Below, piece by piece: positions 27,177 through 37,121 of a stretch of DNA of 64,000 nucleotides. The position numbers and the translations under genes were made by a program. The DNA is taken from positions 248,001 to 312,000 of the forward strand of contig CAWCPF010000001.1 in the NCBI GenBank assembly GCA_963797485.1, given 5' to 3'. How positions within the stretch are numbered: the stretch's first letter is position 1; each line of letters opens with the position of its first letter. The DNA comes from CAWAND01 sp963797485. Its GTDB lineage: Bacteria > Chloroflexota > Anaerolineae > Anaerolineales > E44-bin32. Below the pieces are notes generated by a model. That model had not been told where the DNA came from, searched no databases, and saw nothing but the letters and a program-made list of their open reading frames with translations.

Positions 27177-28619
27177 TCAAGGCAACTCAGGCTGCCATCG
27201 GTAGACGGACATGTGCTCCCCCCCGGCCTGAAGGCTGAACGGCGCGTCGCCGGCATAGATCGGAGCTCGATCGGAGGTCAACTCCGGATACCACCCCGGA
27301 AAGGTCATCAGATAGGCCGCCCGCTTCGAGTCCAGGTACTCCGACAGGCGGGCCTCATCGCGGATGAAGGGGATCACCTCAGGGTTCACCAGTCCGGCAA
27401 GGTCGAGAATGGGGCGACCCCCGAAATAGCCCAAGGCCCCGATGTCGTGGGCGGCGATCAGATCGGCCGGCTGGGTGTGGTCGCGAATCCAATCGGCGGT
27501 CTGGACCATCTCGGTGTTGATAATGGCCACATCCTGGGCATAGGCCCCGCTTCCCAGCACCCAGAAAATCCCCAAAATCAGCCCCCATGTGGCCAGCCAG
27601 GCGCGCGACACAATCCATCTCCAGCCGCCCGACCCAGCCGCGCGCGTCCATTCCCTCAATCCAAGCAGACCGATGATGGTCAGGATGGGGATGGTGGGCA
27701 TGGTGTAGCGCCCATGCTGGTAGACGGCCGGCAGCCGCAGGGCGAAGATCCCCAAATAGGCCAGGGCCCACGCGACGGGCGCCAGCCGCGACCACTCGCC
27801 AAGGCGCCCCCGTTTGAAGACCCACACAATCAGGCCCGGCAGCAGGATCAGCCCGGGGCCGACCAGCGGCTGCAGCCCCTCCCGCCCCAGCCGGTTAACG
27901 AGCGTGGTCTGGGTCAGGATGGCGTACTCCGCCTGCTTGGCGAAGAAGGTGTTGGGCCAAATCTGACCCGAAAGCGCCAGGTTGAAACCCAGGTATGGGA
28001 CAAGCAGCAACAGCACGCCAAAACCGAACTTGACAAGCCGGGACCACGCCGCCCGGTCCCTTGGGCCATCAAGGAGCACCTTCCACGCATAAGCCAGGCC
28101 CAGGGTCAGACCATCAGGGCGGATCCAGGCCGACAGACCGACGAGTACACCCCACAGCACTGGCAGCTCCGGACGACGGTCTATGCCCCACACGATCGCC
28201 AGCGCTATCCCAGCCATGGCCAGCGTCTCCATTCCGGAGAGTGCCGCCCAGGCCAGATGCCATTCGAAGATGATGGCAGCCGCGGCGGCGGCCGGCCAGA
28301 CCCAGCCGTTGTCGTCGATGACCCATTTGGCCGCCAGCCACCCCGTCAGGCCGAGCATCAACCACCCGACGGCCGCCGACCAGGTTACCGGAGAGAGTCC
28401 GAACACGGCCGACGGTGCCTGGATGAGCGCCCAGAGCGGAGAGGTCGAGCCAGCACTCGGCTCGCCCGGAACGAAGGCCCACTGTCCGAGCTGGACCAGG
28501 TTGCGCGCGTACGTTTGATGGATCCAGGCGTCGTCAAGAGGGAAACCCGGGCCCGTCAACGCCAGGCTACGAGCCGCATACAGCCCCAGCGAAGCCGCCG
28601 CGGCTGCCACGGCGGCCAA
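27177..28619 (-). CDS. polytopic GT-C type glycosyltransferase-like protein
   Basis: 480 residues with about ten hydrophobic segments. The first extracytoplasmic loop carries FPLDDAWIHQTYARNLVQLG, the Asp-Asp motif of GT-C enzymes using polyprenyl-phosphate sugars. A later loop has SGMETLAMAG and the C-terminal soluble domain has IAAHDIGALGYFGGRPILDL. The gene at 38819 shares the layout (TIDDAYITFRYAQNL, GGMETSL, AAGDIGALGYTTGARMLDTL), so the two are clear paralogues. The start used is TTG at 28619. A GTG at 28659 overlapping the upstream stop (GTGA) could be the true start if an indel lies near 28630. Sugar and acceptor are unknown. Confidence 0.85.
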   Translation of the reverse strand: MAAVAAAAASLGLYAARSLALTGPGFPLDDAWIHQTYARNLVQLGQWAFVPGEPSAGSTSPLWALIQAPSAVFGLSPVTWSAAVGWLMLGLTGWLAAKWVIDDNGWVWPAAAAAAIIFEWHLAWAALSGMETLAMAGIALAIVWGIDRRPELPVLWGVLVGLSAWIRPDGLTLGLAYAWKVLLDGPRDRAAWSRLVKFGFGVLLLLVPYLGFNLALSGQIWPNTFFAKQAEYAILTQTTLVNRLGREGLQPLVGPGLILLPGLIVWVFKRGRLGEWSRLAPVAWALAYLGIFALRLPAVYQHGRYTMPTIPILTIIGLLGLREWTRAAGSGGWRWIVSRAWLATWGLILGIFWVLGSGAYAQDVAIINTEMVQTADWIRDHTQPADLIAAHDIGALGYFGGRPILDLAGLVNPEVIPFIRDEARLSEYLDSKRAAYLMTFPGWYPELTSDRAPIYAGDAPFSLQAGGEHMSVYRWQPELP

Positions 28620-28655
28620 CAGCCATCCGGGACCGGGACGAACTCGACCAGTCCT

Positions 28656-30233
28656 TCACGATGACGACCCAGCCGGCTCGACGACTTTGAAAAGGTAGAT
28701 GGGCTGTTCAAAGCTGTCTTTGACCTGGACTTGAAGTTCGAGCCAGCTCACCGAACCCGGGGCCGCGTAGAGAGCATCCAATCCGGGAGGATGATTGGCC
28801 TCGAGCACCACCCAGCCCGCCTTGAATTGCCTGACCACTTCATGCAGGCGGGCGGGGTTCCCATCCGGGATAACCACGGCGGGTGTGTGGGCCGCCAGCC
28901 AGAATCCAGGCGGATTATTGACCGCCACGACGGCAAAATCGTCCACCGAAGCCGGCAGTGCGGCGGCCACGCGCGGATAGTCCCGTTCGGCTGTCCCCCA
29001 GCCCCGTCCGGCAAGGGAGGGACCGATCTCGCGGGAGACGAACAAGCCCACGGTCACCACGGCCGCAATGACAGCCATCCCGGCCCCAAGCACCCGGAGG
29101 GCAGGCTCAACTTTCCAACCCCGACGCGCTGACATCCATTCCAAGAACGCTTCCAGGCCAAAGGGAGCCAGGGCCCAGACCATCGGCATCACAGCCGAGG
29201 CGGAATGAAAGAATCCGCCGCGAGTTCCCGGGAAGGGAAACGCCAGGCTCATGGCCAGGAACAGGAGCAGCAGGTAGCCTGCCGCCAGGCGCACAAGCCG
29301 GTTGGCGCGCAGCCGCCACGCACCCCAGAACACCAGCGGCCACAGATAGATCAAGCCATTGACCACCAGCAGGCTGACCAGGTTGCTGAGTATCGCCTGG
29401 AGCCGGGCGGTCAGAATGGCGCCCAAGCCTGAGGCCAGCCAGTCTGAGAGGCTGAGTGCGGACGCCGGATAGGTGAACAGGGCGTTGTAGCTGGTCAGCC
29501 AGGCGGTCTTGAGCCCACCCGGCGAGAGGGGGCCGCCGGTGACACGCCACATGCGGACAAACCAGGGCAGCATCACGGCCAAATAGCCGGCGAGGAGCAG
29601 CCCGAGGCCCGTCCTCCGCCGGCGGTCGTTGAGCCACCATGCGCCAATGGCAACTACCAGCATCAGGAGTCCGTCGGCCCTGGAAAGGTGACACAGCCCG
29701 GTCAAGAGTCCGGCCAGGAACCAGGTCCACGCCGGCCGCGACGGCGCCGCCGAGGCTGCGAACAGGCACAGGCTCCCGACCACAGCGAAGAGCGAAAACG
29801 CGTCTGTGGTGACCAGGAAGGGGAGGTAGAAGCCCGACAAGCCCGCCAGGGCTCCCGCCAGCAGCACCTGCTGACGCCGCGCCCCAAGTCGCCCCGCCAA
29901 CCACGCTGACAGCAGCGGCAGGCTGGCGGCCAGCAGCAAAAAAGGCAGGCGGCCGGCGTTGAACGAATCGCCGAAGACGGCCATGGATGCGGCGGCCACA
30001 AAGGTGGTAAGCGGCATCCAGTACAGGTGAGCCGGCTGAGGCAAGCGCAGGAAGGCCTCCGCCAAGAAGTTCCAGACGAACGGAACCTGCAGGCCGCCCC
30101 CCGCATGCAGGACTCGCGCGGTGGCAAAGTACGTGTCGGCGTCCATATAACCCGGCTCGCCAACCCAGACCGACGCCAGCGCGGCCACAAGTAATCCGTA
30201 TGCGGCCAGGCCGGCGGCAAGCTTGCGGCTCAT
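28656..30233 (-). CDS. polytopic GT39/GT-C type glycosyltransferase-like protein
   Basis: 525 residues, about eleven hydrophobic segments. The first loop contains EPGYMDADTYFATARVLHAG, with the acidic pair expected of GT-C folds, then LPQPAHLYWMPLTTFVAAA. Later LCHLSRADGLLMLVVAIGAW places an Arg-Ala-Asp motif in a loop. The C-terminal soluble part reads VVAVNNPPGFWLAAHTPAVV and IPDGNPARLHEVVRQFKAGW. The family is likely to move a sugar from a lipid carrier to an acceptor outside the membrane. It precedes the 27177-28619 gene on the same strand by 36 bp, so the two are probably co-transcribed. Confidence 0.85.
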   Translation of the reverse strand: MSRKLAAGLAAYGLLVAALASVWVGEPGYMDADTYFATARVLHAGGGLQVPFVWNFLAEAFLRLPQPAHLYWMPLTTFVAAASMAVFGDSFNAGRLPFLLLAASLPLLSAWLAGRLGARRQQVLLAGALAGLSGFYLPFLVTTDAFSLFAVVGSLCLFAASAAPSRPAWTWFLAGLLTGLCHLSRADGLLMLVVAIGAWWLNDRRRRTGLGLLLAGYLAVMLPWFVRMWRVTGGPLSPGGLKTAWLTSYNALFTYPASALSLSDWLASGLGAILTARLQAILSNLVSLLVVNGLIYLWPLVFWGAWRLRANRLVRLAAGYLLLLFLAMSLAFPFPGTRGGFFHSASAVMPMVWALAPFGLEAFLEWMSARRGWKVEPALRVLGAGMAVIAAVVTVGLFVSREIGPSLAGRGWGTAERDYPRVAAALPASVDDFAVVAVNNPPGFWLAAHTPAVVIPDGNPARLHEVVRQFKAGWVVLEANHPPGLDALYAAPGSVSWLELQVQVKDSFEQPIYLFKVVEPAGSSS

Positions 30234-30318
30234 GCTTTCCCGCCGGCCCCGACGGCCGGACGCTTGGAGGCGGGCCGGAGTCCGACGGCGCCATCGCAGG
30301 GTTGGGCGTGATGCGTAT

Positions 30319-32241
30319 TCATCCGGTCAGGGCGTAAAGGCTGTAGCCGTCGCCAAACGTGCTCACAAGCGAAAGGGATTTGAGCAGCTCATCCAGGGCG
30401 TTCCAATCCTCAAGCGTGTAGCGCTCATCGGTGTCGCGGATGAAGGCCATCCCCGCCTGATTTACGAGCACGTACGCGAGACCCTGGGACCGCCAGCCCG
30501 CCAGGATGGCCTGGTTGTCGGGAGTCGTGCGCCTTAGGGTGTACCAGCGGTCGATCCACGTGTCCGGAAGGCACGTGGGCTGACAGTCATAGCCGCGCGG
30601 CTCCCAAAGCATGGCCACGGAGCCGGGTTTTCCGAGCGGCCCGACGGCCCGCATCGCCGGCAGATAGGCGCCCAGGCGGCGAGCGGCGGCCTCGTCGGCG
30701 CGCTCCGTGCCCACCACCACCCCCAGCGGGCGCTCAAAGCTCAGGGCGTTCACGGCGGCGATCGCGGTCAGGCTCATGACGAGCAAGACGAGGGCTCCGG
30801 CCAACCTCCCAAATCGCACGCTCCCCCAGCGTGCCGGTCGAAGACCGTCATAGCCCATGCCCGCCAGCGCTGCCCATGCCGGGAAGATGACCAGATAGAG
30901 TTTGGACTGGGACAAGAGTTCGGAGGCGAAGCCAGCCATTCCCCAGGCCGCCCAGCCCGCCAGCACAAAGGCCGCCAGCAAACCGGATGGTGTGTCGGCT
31001 CGGAAAGGCACGAACAACGCCGCCAGCCCCAATCCAAGCAGGAGCGGACCGATGGTGGCGGCGTAGCCCGGACCGCCCTCCACGCCGAAGATGGTGGCAA
31101 AGATCGGCACCCCTGGCCCCACGGGCTGGAATCCGGCCGAGTGAGTACCGGAGAAGAACGCCTGTCTCAATGGAGTAACCCACGGCGCCCCGCCGACGAA
31201 AGGATAGAGGGGTGCACCGGTGGCGAGCAAGTTCTTGACAGGCCAGATCATGAAGGTCAGCCCGGCCGCCAGCACGAAAGCCGCGGCAGCTCTTGGAGAC
31301 GGGCGTCCGCGCCACATCAGCGCCAACCCCGCCAACCCGCAGATCGCGACCACTCCGGCGGTGTACTTTGTCCCCATCGCAAAGCCGGCCAGGGCACCCG
31401 CCCACAACGACCAGCGGATTTCGCCATCCTTCCGGTAGAGGTCGAGGCAGATCAGGACCGCCAATCCAAACAGCGCTGCCGGCCAATCGTCATACCCCCA
31501 CGCCATCGAGGACCAAAGCGTTTGTCCGCACATCAGGCTGGCTGCCGACACCCAGGCACCGGCCGGCCAGTAGCGGCGCACGAAGCCGAGGGTCCCGGCG
31601 GCCGCCAAGCATGCCACGAGCAGGCCCAAGACCATAGCCGACGACGCCCCGCCCAGCGCCATAGCCCAGGTGTTCATCATTTCCATCAGGAGCGGGTTTC
31701 CCCAAAAAGGGTTGTCGGGGGTGAAGGCCACGCGGCCCTGGGACAGGAACTGAGCCGGGAGCGAGAGGTGGTAGACGAGAGCGTCGAAGTGAAGAGGCGG
31801 TCCGAGCGCCTCGAGCAGATCGATCCCCACGAGCAGCGCCACCGCCGCTGCCAGGCAGACCTCGAAGACGCCGGACGGGCGCAGCTCCCCGAGCCCGCGC
31901 CTCAGCCTGGCTGCCCACTCCAGACCAGAACGCCAGAGGCCGATCAGCGCCAGACCCAGGATGGCGAGCGCCGGCCACGTTCCCACGCCCAAGAAGGCCC
32001 CAACCGGTAGCCATGCGACCCCAAACACGCCAAGACCCACGGCCGCCTGGACCGCAGCGCCCGCCAGTTCCCCGGCGGGCCGCATCGGGAGCAAGCGCGT
32101 CCCCACCGATCCGCAGGCAAACAGGATCAAGATCGGCACCATCAGGTGGACGGCGTCAGCCGCCAGCGACGCAGCCAGGCCCGGGTTGAGGGGCTTGTGC
32201 ACCGCATAGTAACCCACCAGGGCGGCAAACAGCAGAGCCAA
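30319..32241 (-). CDS. polytopic GT-C type glycosyltransferase-like protein with C-terminal GYDCQPTCLPD motif
   Basis: 640 residues, about thirteen hydrophobic segments. The first large loop has PPLHFDALVYHLSLPAQFLS, and GTKYTAG and WPVKNLLATGAPLYPFVGG follow later. The C-terminal soluble domain contains AMLWEPRGYDCQPTCLPDTW. The gene at 49822 has the same architecture (SPAWDYDGLMYHLVGPKQFL, GSKYLGLMG, LKNWAWFGNPVYPLYFGGPG, GRGYYCLPTCIPD), so they are distant paralogues. The start is uncertain. TTG at 32241 is the open-frame choice. An ATG at 32318 with one extra base near 32282 would add a plausible MKDPAQGDRQTGRGA N-terminus. Substrates unknown. Confidence 0.85.
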   Translation of the reverse strand: MALLFAALVGYYAVHKPLNPGLAASLAADAVHLMVPILILFACGSVGTRLLPMRPAGELAGAAVQAAVGLGVFGVAWLPVGAFLGVGTWPALAILGLALIGLWRSGLEWAARLRRGLGELRPSGVFEVCLAAAVALLVGIDLLEALGPPLHFDALVYHLSLPAQFLSQGRVAFTPDNPFWGNPLLMEMMNTWAMALGGASSAMVLGLLVACLAAAGTLGFVRRYWPAGAWVSAASLMCGQTLWSSMAWGYDDWPAALFGLAVLICLDLYRKDGEIRWSLWAGALAGFAMGTKYTAGVVAICGLAGLALMWRGRPSPRAAAAFVLAAGLTFMIWPVKNLLATGAPLYPFVGGAPWVTPLRQAFFSGTHSAGFQPVGPGVPIFATIFGVEGGPGYAATIGPLLLGLGLAALFVPFRADTPSGLLAAFVLAGWAAWGMAGFASELLSQSKLYLVIFPAWAALAGMGYDGLRPARWGSVRFGRLAGALVLLVMSLTAIAAVNALSFERPLGVVVGTERADEAAARRLGAYLPAMRAVGPLGKPGSVAMLWEPRGYDCQPTCLPDTWIDRWYTLRRTTPDNQAILAGWRSQGLAYVLVNQAGMAFIRDTDERYTLEDWNALDELLKSLSLVSTFGDGYSLYALTG

Positions 32242-32357
32242 CCCGATGGCGGCGCGCCCCGCGCGAGCTTGCCGCGCCGCGGCCCGTCTGTCTGTCTCCC
32301 TGTGCCGGGTCTTTCATCGGTCCCGCCCGGCCAGGCTCAAGATCGCCCGGGGTTGCT

Positions 32358-32375
32358 TTGTGAGAGATTTCACAA
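32358..32375. promoter_or_regulatory. perfect palindrome TTGTGA-N6-TCACAA
   Basis: TTGTGA (32358-32363), GAGATT, TCACAA (32370-32375). It overlaps the stop of the 32370-33620 gene and lies upstream of the next minus-strand glycosyltransferase gene (start at 32241 or 32318). The arrangement matches the Crp/Fnr-family operator TGTGA-N6-TCACA. Identical arms occur at 48622 and 61358. Confidence 0.55.
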
Positions 32376-33620
32376 GGTCCTCGATCCGCGCCCCTGGCCG
32401 ATACTGAGCACTTCCGATCGGGTCGCCCACCACCGCACCCACCACAGTCCCAATAGCGCGGCGAAAGGGAGCGGGATCAACATCAAGGAGCTCTCCTGAT
32501 TGCCTTGCAGGGTGTTGATGAATACCAGCCACGGCAAGCCGACCAGCGCCGCCAGTGTCATGACCGTGGCCAGGCCGCCGGCGGTGCCCCAACGCTGCAC
32601 CCACAGGCTGAAGATCAGCACTATGCCTGGGATGAACACCAGATAGTTGGTGCTGGCCGTGCGGAGGCTGACCAGCTGTGTGACCACCAATGTGAGCGCC
32701 GCCGTCCACTGAAACCAGCGGTCGGGCTTGCCCATCGAGAGAAGCCACTCCCACAGCACGTACAGCACCGCAGCGGCGCTGACGCCCACCGTCAACCACA
32801 GCGATCCAAACGGCAGGCCGTCGGCGACGAGCGAAATCGGCGACCCGGCCGGCGAGTAGCTGGGATAGCCGACGACCTCGCGGATCCATGCCAACGGCCA
32901 GCCGGGCATGATCGCCACGAAGGCGCCCATGAGCACCGCCGAGGCCCCGACGGTCCAGGCTGCCAGCGCCCTGCGGCGGCTAAGCAGCCCCCAAAGGAGA
33001 ACAAATGGAAACAACAGCACCACGATTTGGGGTTTGGTCAGGGACAGCGCCAGCAAAATCCCAGCCACGGCATCCTGCTCGCGTTGAATGGCCCACAAGG
33101 CCCCGGCTATCAGCGCCGCCTCGATGACCGCAAACTGGCCCAGGACCACAGCCCGAAATCCTTGATACCAGACCAAGGAAAAGATCATCAGGGCGGCGAA
33201 CAACCACGGCCGGGGCCGCCAGCGCGCCAGCTGGATGCCGATGAGCGTCAGGACCAACAAGGCTGCCTCTAGCACCGTCATCCACACGGCGCGCGCCCAC
33301 GTGAAAGGCAGCAGGGAAAGCGGAGACACAAAGATCACAACGGGGAGTGGATACGCGAAGCGGGCGAGATCCTCACCCGCCGCCGGATCAGCCGGCCGGC
33401 CGTAAATGATTTGCTGCGCTTGTTCCGCTACCACAGGGTCATAGGGACTGATTCCCTGCGTCAGCCAAAGGCGAGTGCCGAGCCAGCGCGGCAAGAAGTC
33501 GTTCCCGCCCGGGGCCTGAAGGGCGAAGCGGTAGTTCTGATAGGTCATGGCGGCAGAAAGGATGACCAGGAGCAGCGCCAGCAACGCGCGCCGGCCTTGG
33601 TCGTGGCCGTAGGCTCTCAT
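32370..33620 (-). CDS. GT87-like (DUF2029) polytopic glycosyltransferase
   Basis: 416 residues from the ATG at 33620 (MRAYGHDQGRRALLALLLVI), about ten hydrophobic segments. GT87-type features: GGNDFLPRWLGTRLWLTQGI then SPYDPVVAEQAQ in the first loop, FAYPLPVVIFVSPLSLLPF, VVLGQFAVIEAALIAGA, and the LSLTKPQIVVLLFPF helix. The TKPQ motif recurs in the two plus-strand genes that follow (33810 and 34776), marking them as one family. Known GT87 members are polyprenyl-phosphate-mannose transferases of actinobacterial lipoglycans; the sugar here is unknown. Confidence 0.85.
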   Translation of the reverse strand: MRAYGHDQGRRALLALLLVILSAAMTYQNYRFALQAPGGNDFLPRWLGTRLWLTQGISPYDPVVAEQAQQIIYGRPADPAAGEDLARFAYPLPVVIFVSPLSLLPFTWARAVWMTVLEAALLVLTLIGIQLARWRPRPWLFAALMIFSLVWYQGFRAVVLGQFAVIEAALIAGALWAIQREQDAVAGILLALSLTKPQIVVLLFPFVLLWGLLSRRRALAAWTVGASAVLMGAFVAIMPGWPLAWIREVVGYPSYSPAGSPISLVADGLPFGSLWLTVGVSAAAVLYVLWEWLLSMGKPDRWFQWTAALTLVVTQLVSLRTASTNYLVFIPGIVLIFSLWVQRWGTAGGLATVMTLAALVGLPWLVFINTLQGNQESSLMLIPLPFAALLGLWWVRWWATRSEVLSIGQGRGSRTL

Positions 33621-33809
33621 GCGGGTTGGTGGCCAGGGCAGTGGATGGGCATTTGGTCTCTTGAGGCGGAGGACGCAACGATCCACACGGCCGGAGGGCC
33701 GACTTGCGCAGGCGTTCGGTGATGTTAGCATATCCAGGCCAATCTGCAAGGAGGCGGCCTCATTAGCGCTGGTTCCGGCGATCGATCGGCTGCATCACCC
33801 CAAGCTCCC

Positions 33810-34712
33810 GTGCCCCCCGAACCCGAGGGTGGGGCACGTAGGAGAGATGTGTCCGCCTCCGGGGCGCAGGCCCTGCTGGCCGAAATGCGCGCCCGGCCTG
33901 CCGTCTCGCTTGGCCTCGGGGTGGCTCTGCTCGTGTTTCTTGCGGCATGCATCGTGTTCTTGCCGCCGGCGGTGGATTGGTCGGGAGTTTTTCGACCGGC
34001 AGCTTTGACCTTGCTGGCTGGCCGTTCCCCCTTTTCAGTCCCCGGCTACTTCAACGCGCCCTGGACATTGTTGGCCCTGGTACCGTTTGCGCTCCTCCCC
34101 GAACCTATCGGCCGGGCTTTGATCGCCCTGGCCAGCCTGGCCTGCTTTGCCTTTGCCGGCGTGAAGCTCGGCGCCAAGCCATGGACCTTGGCGCTCTTCT
34201 TGACCTCGCCCCCGGTTCTTCACTCTTTGTTGAATGGCAATCTGGACAGCCTGACACTGCTGGGTGTGGTGGTGCCCCCGCAGCTTGGCCTGGTGCTGCT
34301 GGCGACCAAGCCGCAAATTGGCCTGGCGGTGATCATCTTTCGTCTGGCCGAGTCCTGGCGGGAAGGAGGTGCGCGCAGGCTGGTCAAAGACGCCTGGCCG
34401 CTGGCCGCTCTGGGCCTGCTGTCGATCGCGTTGTACGGCGCCTGGCCGCTGCGCTCCACGCAAGAGATCGGCCTGTGGTGGAATGCCAGCCTCTGGCCGG
34501 CCTCGATACCCTTCGGGTTGGCCTTCCTGGCGTTGGGGTTGAGCCGCCGCCAGCTGCGCCCAACTCTGGTGGCTTCGCCGCTTCTCTCGCCTTACGTGCT
34601 GCTTCATGCATGGGTCGGCGCGTTGGCGGCCACACTCGAGTCATTCCCGGTGGCGGCGGCCGCCGTGGCCGGCACATGGATTCTGGTGGCCATCCGGGCC
34701 ATGGGAGGCTGA
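33810..34712 (+). CDS. short GT87-like membrane glycosyltransferase
   Basis: Up to 300 residues; the first ~35 may be non-coding, and GTG at 33850 or ATG at 33885 are alternative starts. About eight hydrophobic segments. Core: LLAGRSPFSVPGYFNAPWTL, LALVPFALLPEPIGRALIAL, LTSPPVLHSLLNGNLDSLTL and LLATKPQIGLAVIIFRLAES. It is shorter than classical GT87 proteins and lacks a long C-terminal half. It is a tandem paralogue of the next gene, which has LTSPAALYILLHGQVEPLIL and ALTKPQIGLGLAFG at matching positions. It diverges from the 33620 gene. Confidence 0.8.
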   Translation: MPPEPEGGARRRDVSASGAQALLAEMRARPAVSLGLGVALLVFLAACIVFLPPAVDWSGVFRPAALTLLAGRSPFSVPGYFNAPWTLLALVPFALLPEPIGRALIALASLACFAFAGVKLGAKPWTLALFLTSPPVLHSLLNGNLDSLTLLGVVVPPQLGLVLLATKPQIGLAVIIFRLAESWREGGARRLVKDAWPLAALGLLSIALYGAWPLRSTQEIGLWWNASLWPASIPFGLAFLALGLSRRQLRPTLVASPLLSPYVLLHAWVGALAATLESFPVAAAAVAGTWILVAIRAMGG

Positions 34713-34775
34713 CATGGGTGCGGCCAAGGACCAGCACCCAATACGGGTCTCGCAGGTCATAACGGAGATGCCGTC

Positions 34776-35641
34776 TTGAGCCGGATCACCCGGGCCTTGC
34801 GTGATGAGGAGCCGCTGGCTATGGCCGGTCTGCTGGGCTTGGTGTGGCTGGTGCTCACCATCGGCTTCGGTGTCATCCCCTCCGCCGGCGGGGATGATTG
34901 GGTAACCTTCCAGGGTGCCGCCCATCACCTCCTGTCGGGCGAGCCTGTATACGGCCAATTGATCGGCGTCAGCTACTACTCCAACCCTCCCTGGCTGGCG
35001 GCCGTGCTCATACCGCTGGCGATCTTGCCCACTCGATGGGGGTGGGCCGCTCTCAATGGCCTGAACCTGATCGTCATGGCCTGCTGGCCAGGCGATGGAC
35101 CCAGGGATGGATCAAGCCCGTCCTGGTTTTGACGTCACCCGCTGCGCTCTACATCTTGCTGCACGGCCAGGTCGAGCCCCTGATCCTGGCAGCCGTCTTT
35201 CTTCCCCGTGAGTGGTGGCCGTTGGCGGCACTCACCAAGCCCCAAATCGGACTCGGGCTGGCCTTCGGCATCCAGCGCCGGGGGCTGCTCAGGGCGGCGC
35301 TGATTACTGTGGGTGTGCTGCTGCTGAGCTTGGTGCTCTTCGGCGCTTGGCCACGCGACCTGCTCGCGCAACCGACTCCATTTGTTGAAGGGGCCCACAA
35401 CCTGTGGCTGGGGCTATGGCCGTTCCAAGTGCCCGCCGCCGTGGCGCTCATCCTGCTTGGCATGAGGCGCCACGACGAACGTCTCCTGGTGGCCGCCGGA
35501 CCCTTTGCGTCGCCCTACGCCACGACGTCCAGTCTGATCGGACCGTGGCTGGCGCTGGTTTCATTCTTGAGGGAATGGGAATCGGCGCTGGTTTGGGCAG
35601 CCTGGTGGGGCGCCGTGGCCTACCGGTTCCTGGCCGGTTGA
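34776..35641 (+). CDS. short GT87-like membrane glycosyltransferase, frameshifted
   Basis: About 288 residues after correction. It starts at TTG 34776 (SRITRALRDEEPLAMAGLLG). The first loop carries SAGGDDWVTFQGAAHHLLSG and YYSNPPWLAAVLIPLAILPT. The frame breaks near 35080 (one base missing) between LNGLNLIVMAC and LLARRWTQGWIKPVLVLTSP, then continues through the TKPQ helix to AVAYRFLAG. It is a tandem paralogue of the gene ending at 34712. Only 13 bp separate its stop from the convergent gene at 35655. Confidence 0.82.
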
Positions 35642-35654
35642 ACCGAGTGGGCGG

Positions 35655-37121
35655 TCACGAGCCGCCGGGGGCCAGGATGGCGGACTTACTGTCCTCGAAC
35701 AAAACCTGCCAACCGTGAGCCTGCAACACTTGCGCCAGCGGCGATCCAGGCTCGATCAACGCCAACCGGATATGCCAGGTGTTGAACACGGCCTCCCACT
35801 TGGGATCCCCCGACCAGGCCATCAGATACTCCGTGAGCAGCTGGTCATCGAAGAGATCTGTGCGCCCATCGACGAAGCTCAGATAGTTGGGATATAGGCG
35901 CCAAAGCACGTAGCCCCCCCAATTGTAGGAGTTGAACACCGGCCCTGGCGGATGGTGGCTCGCCAGATAATCGACGGCCTGCACCGGCATGCTTTGCTCG
36001 ATGGCGGCTTGATTGACATCGTCCGGAAGCTGAGTGGCGATTCGCGCCAGCGCGCCCAGGGCCACCACAAGGACCAGGACCAGGTTTAGCCGCCGCGTGA
36101 CCCCTTCCGGCAGCTGTCGCCCCGGACTGAGTCCAACCCGCAGCTCGGCGACGACATCGTCCGCATGCCGGGCCAAAGCCGGAGCCGCCGCCAGTGCAAA
36201 CAAGCCGATGTTGCGCGCCGCATCCAGCCCCCACCAAGCGAACAACCACACCAACAAGACATGCACCGCGTGGGGGCGGCGTTTTGAGATCGCCAGCGCG
36301 AGGCTGGTGAGCAGCAGCATCCACACAAAGGGCTGAGTCTGAAGCAGGTGGAAATCGGGACTCTGCCACTCCTGGATATATTGGCGAAGCACCCCAATCG
36401 ACAGCGTCCGGAATGGATAGGCGATCATCCCCAATCCGGCCGGATTGAGCCCCAGCGCCGCCACCGACAAACCCGCGGCGGCCATCCAGCGCAGGAACTT
36501 CTGCCGATGCGGCTCCCACGCCTGCCTCCAGCTGTCGGCCCGGCGGCGGTCCAGTAGGACCTCGACCAGCTCACCGGCGAGGTAGGTGCCGATCAGCATG
36601 AATCCGACGGCAAAGCCGCCGTGCAGATTGACCCACAAGACCATCAACAACGGCAGCCACCACCAACCCCGGCCGCCTCCGGCGCGCTGGCGTTCGAGCA
36701 GGGCGATGAAGATCCCGGTGAGAGCCAGGGTGAAGATTTGGGGCCGGGCCGACCAGTAGATCCCGGATGCCGAGGCCGCCAGAACCAGGACGAATGCCCG
36801 CACCAACGGCCCAGCCTCCAGCACCGGCCATAGAATCAGGCAGGCCAAGACCACCATCAGGCCGGTCAGCAAGTTGAGCCCCCCGTAGCTTAGAAGGCTG
36901 TACACACCGAACAGGGCCAGTTGGGCCAGCCAACCCGGGTAGACCCATGCCTGGCCCTGACGGGTGAGTGAAAAGGGATCCGTGGTCAGCCACTGATGAT
37001 GCTCGACCATCCAGGCCCCGGCGCGCAGGTGCCACCAGGTGTCACTGTCAGCCGACGGCCGAACCGCCATGGCCAGAATGGCCAGCAGAGTGACGGCAAA
37101 GAGCATCCTTCGGTAGCTCAT
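35655..37121 (-). CDS. polytopic membrane protein of the GT-C class
   Basis: 488 residues, about ten hydrophobic segments. The first loop has RPSADSDTWWHLRAGAWMVE, with acidic residues at the GT-C position, then LTTDPFSLTRQGQAWVYPGW. RPQIFTLALTGIF and WVNLHGGFAVGFMLIG follow. The C-terminal soluble domain holds PVFNSYNWGGYVLWRLYPNY and LSFVDGRTDLFDDQLLTEYL, a block widespread in such proteins from Chloroflexota and Actinobacteria. The start (ATG 37121) overlaps the upstream gene's stop by 4 bp (ATGA). Enzymatic specificity is not established for this group. Confidence 0.83.
   Translation of the reverse strand: MSYRRMLFAVTLLAILAMAVRPSADSDTWWHLRAGAWMVEHHQWLTTDPFSLTRQGQAWVYPGWLAQLALFGVYSLLSYGGLNLLTGLMVVLACLILWPVLEAGPLVRAFVLVLAASASGIYWSARPQIFTLALTGIFIALLERQRAGGGRGWWWLPLLMVLWVNLHGGFAVGFMLIGTYLAGELVEVLLDRRRADSWRQAWEPHRQKFLRWMAAAGLSVAALGLNPAGLGMIAYPFRTLSIGVLRQYIQEWQSPDFHLLQTQPFVWMLLLTSLALAISKRRPHAVHVLLVWLFAWWGLDAARNIGLFALAAAPALARHADDVVAELRVGLSPGRQLPEGVTRRLNLVLVLVVALGALARIATQLPDDVNQAAIEQSMPVQAVDYLASHHPPGPVFNSYNWGGYVLWRLYPNYLSFVDGRTDLFDDQLLTEYLMAWSGDPKWEAVFNTWHIRLALIEPGSPLAQVLQAHGWQVLFEDSKSAILAPGGS

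Noticed and set aside
29107..30294. Long open frame antiparallel or shifted within the 28656-30233 glycosyltransferase gene.
   Set aside because: It is Arg/Pro/Gly-rich, has no family motif and lies over a convincing membrane protein; it is a by-product of GC-rich codon use, as are many other long overlapping frames in the window.
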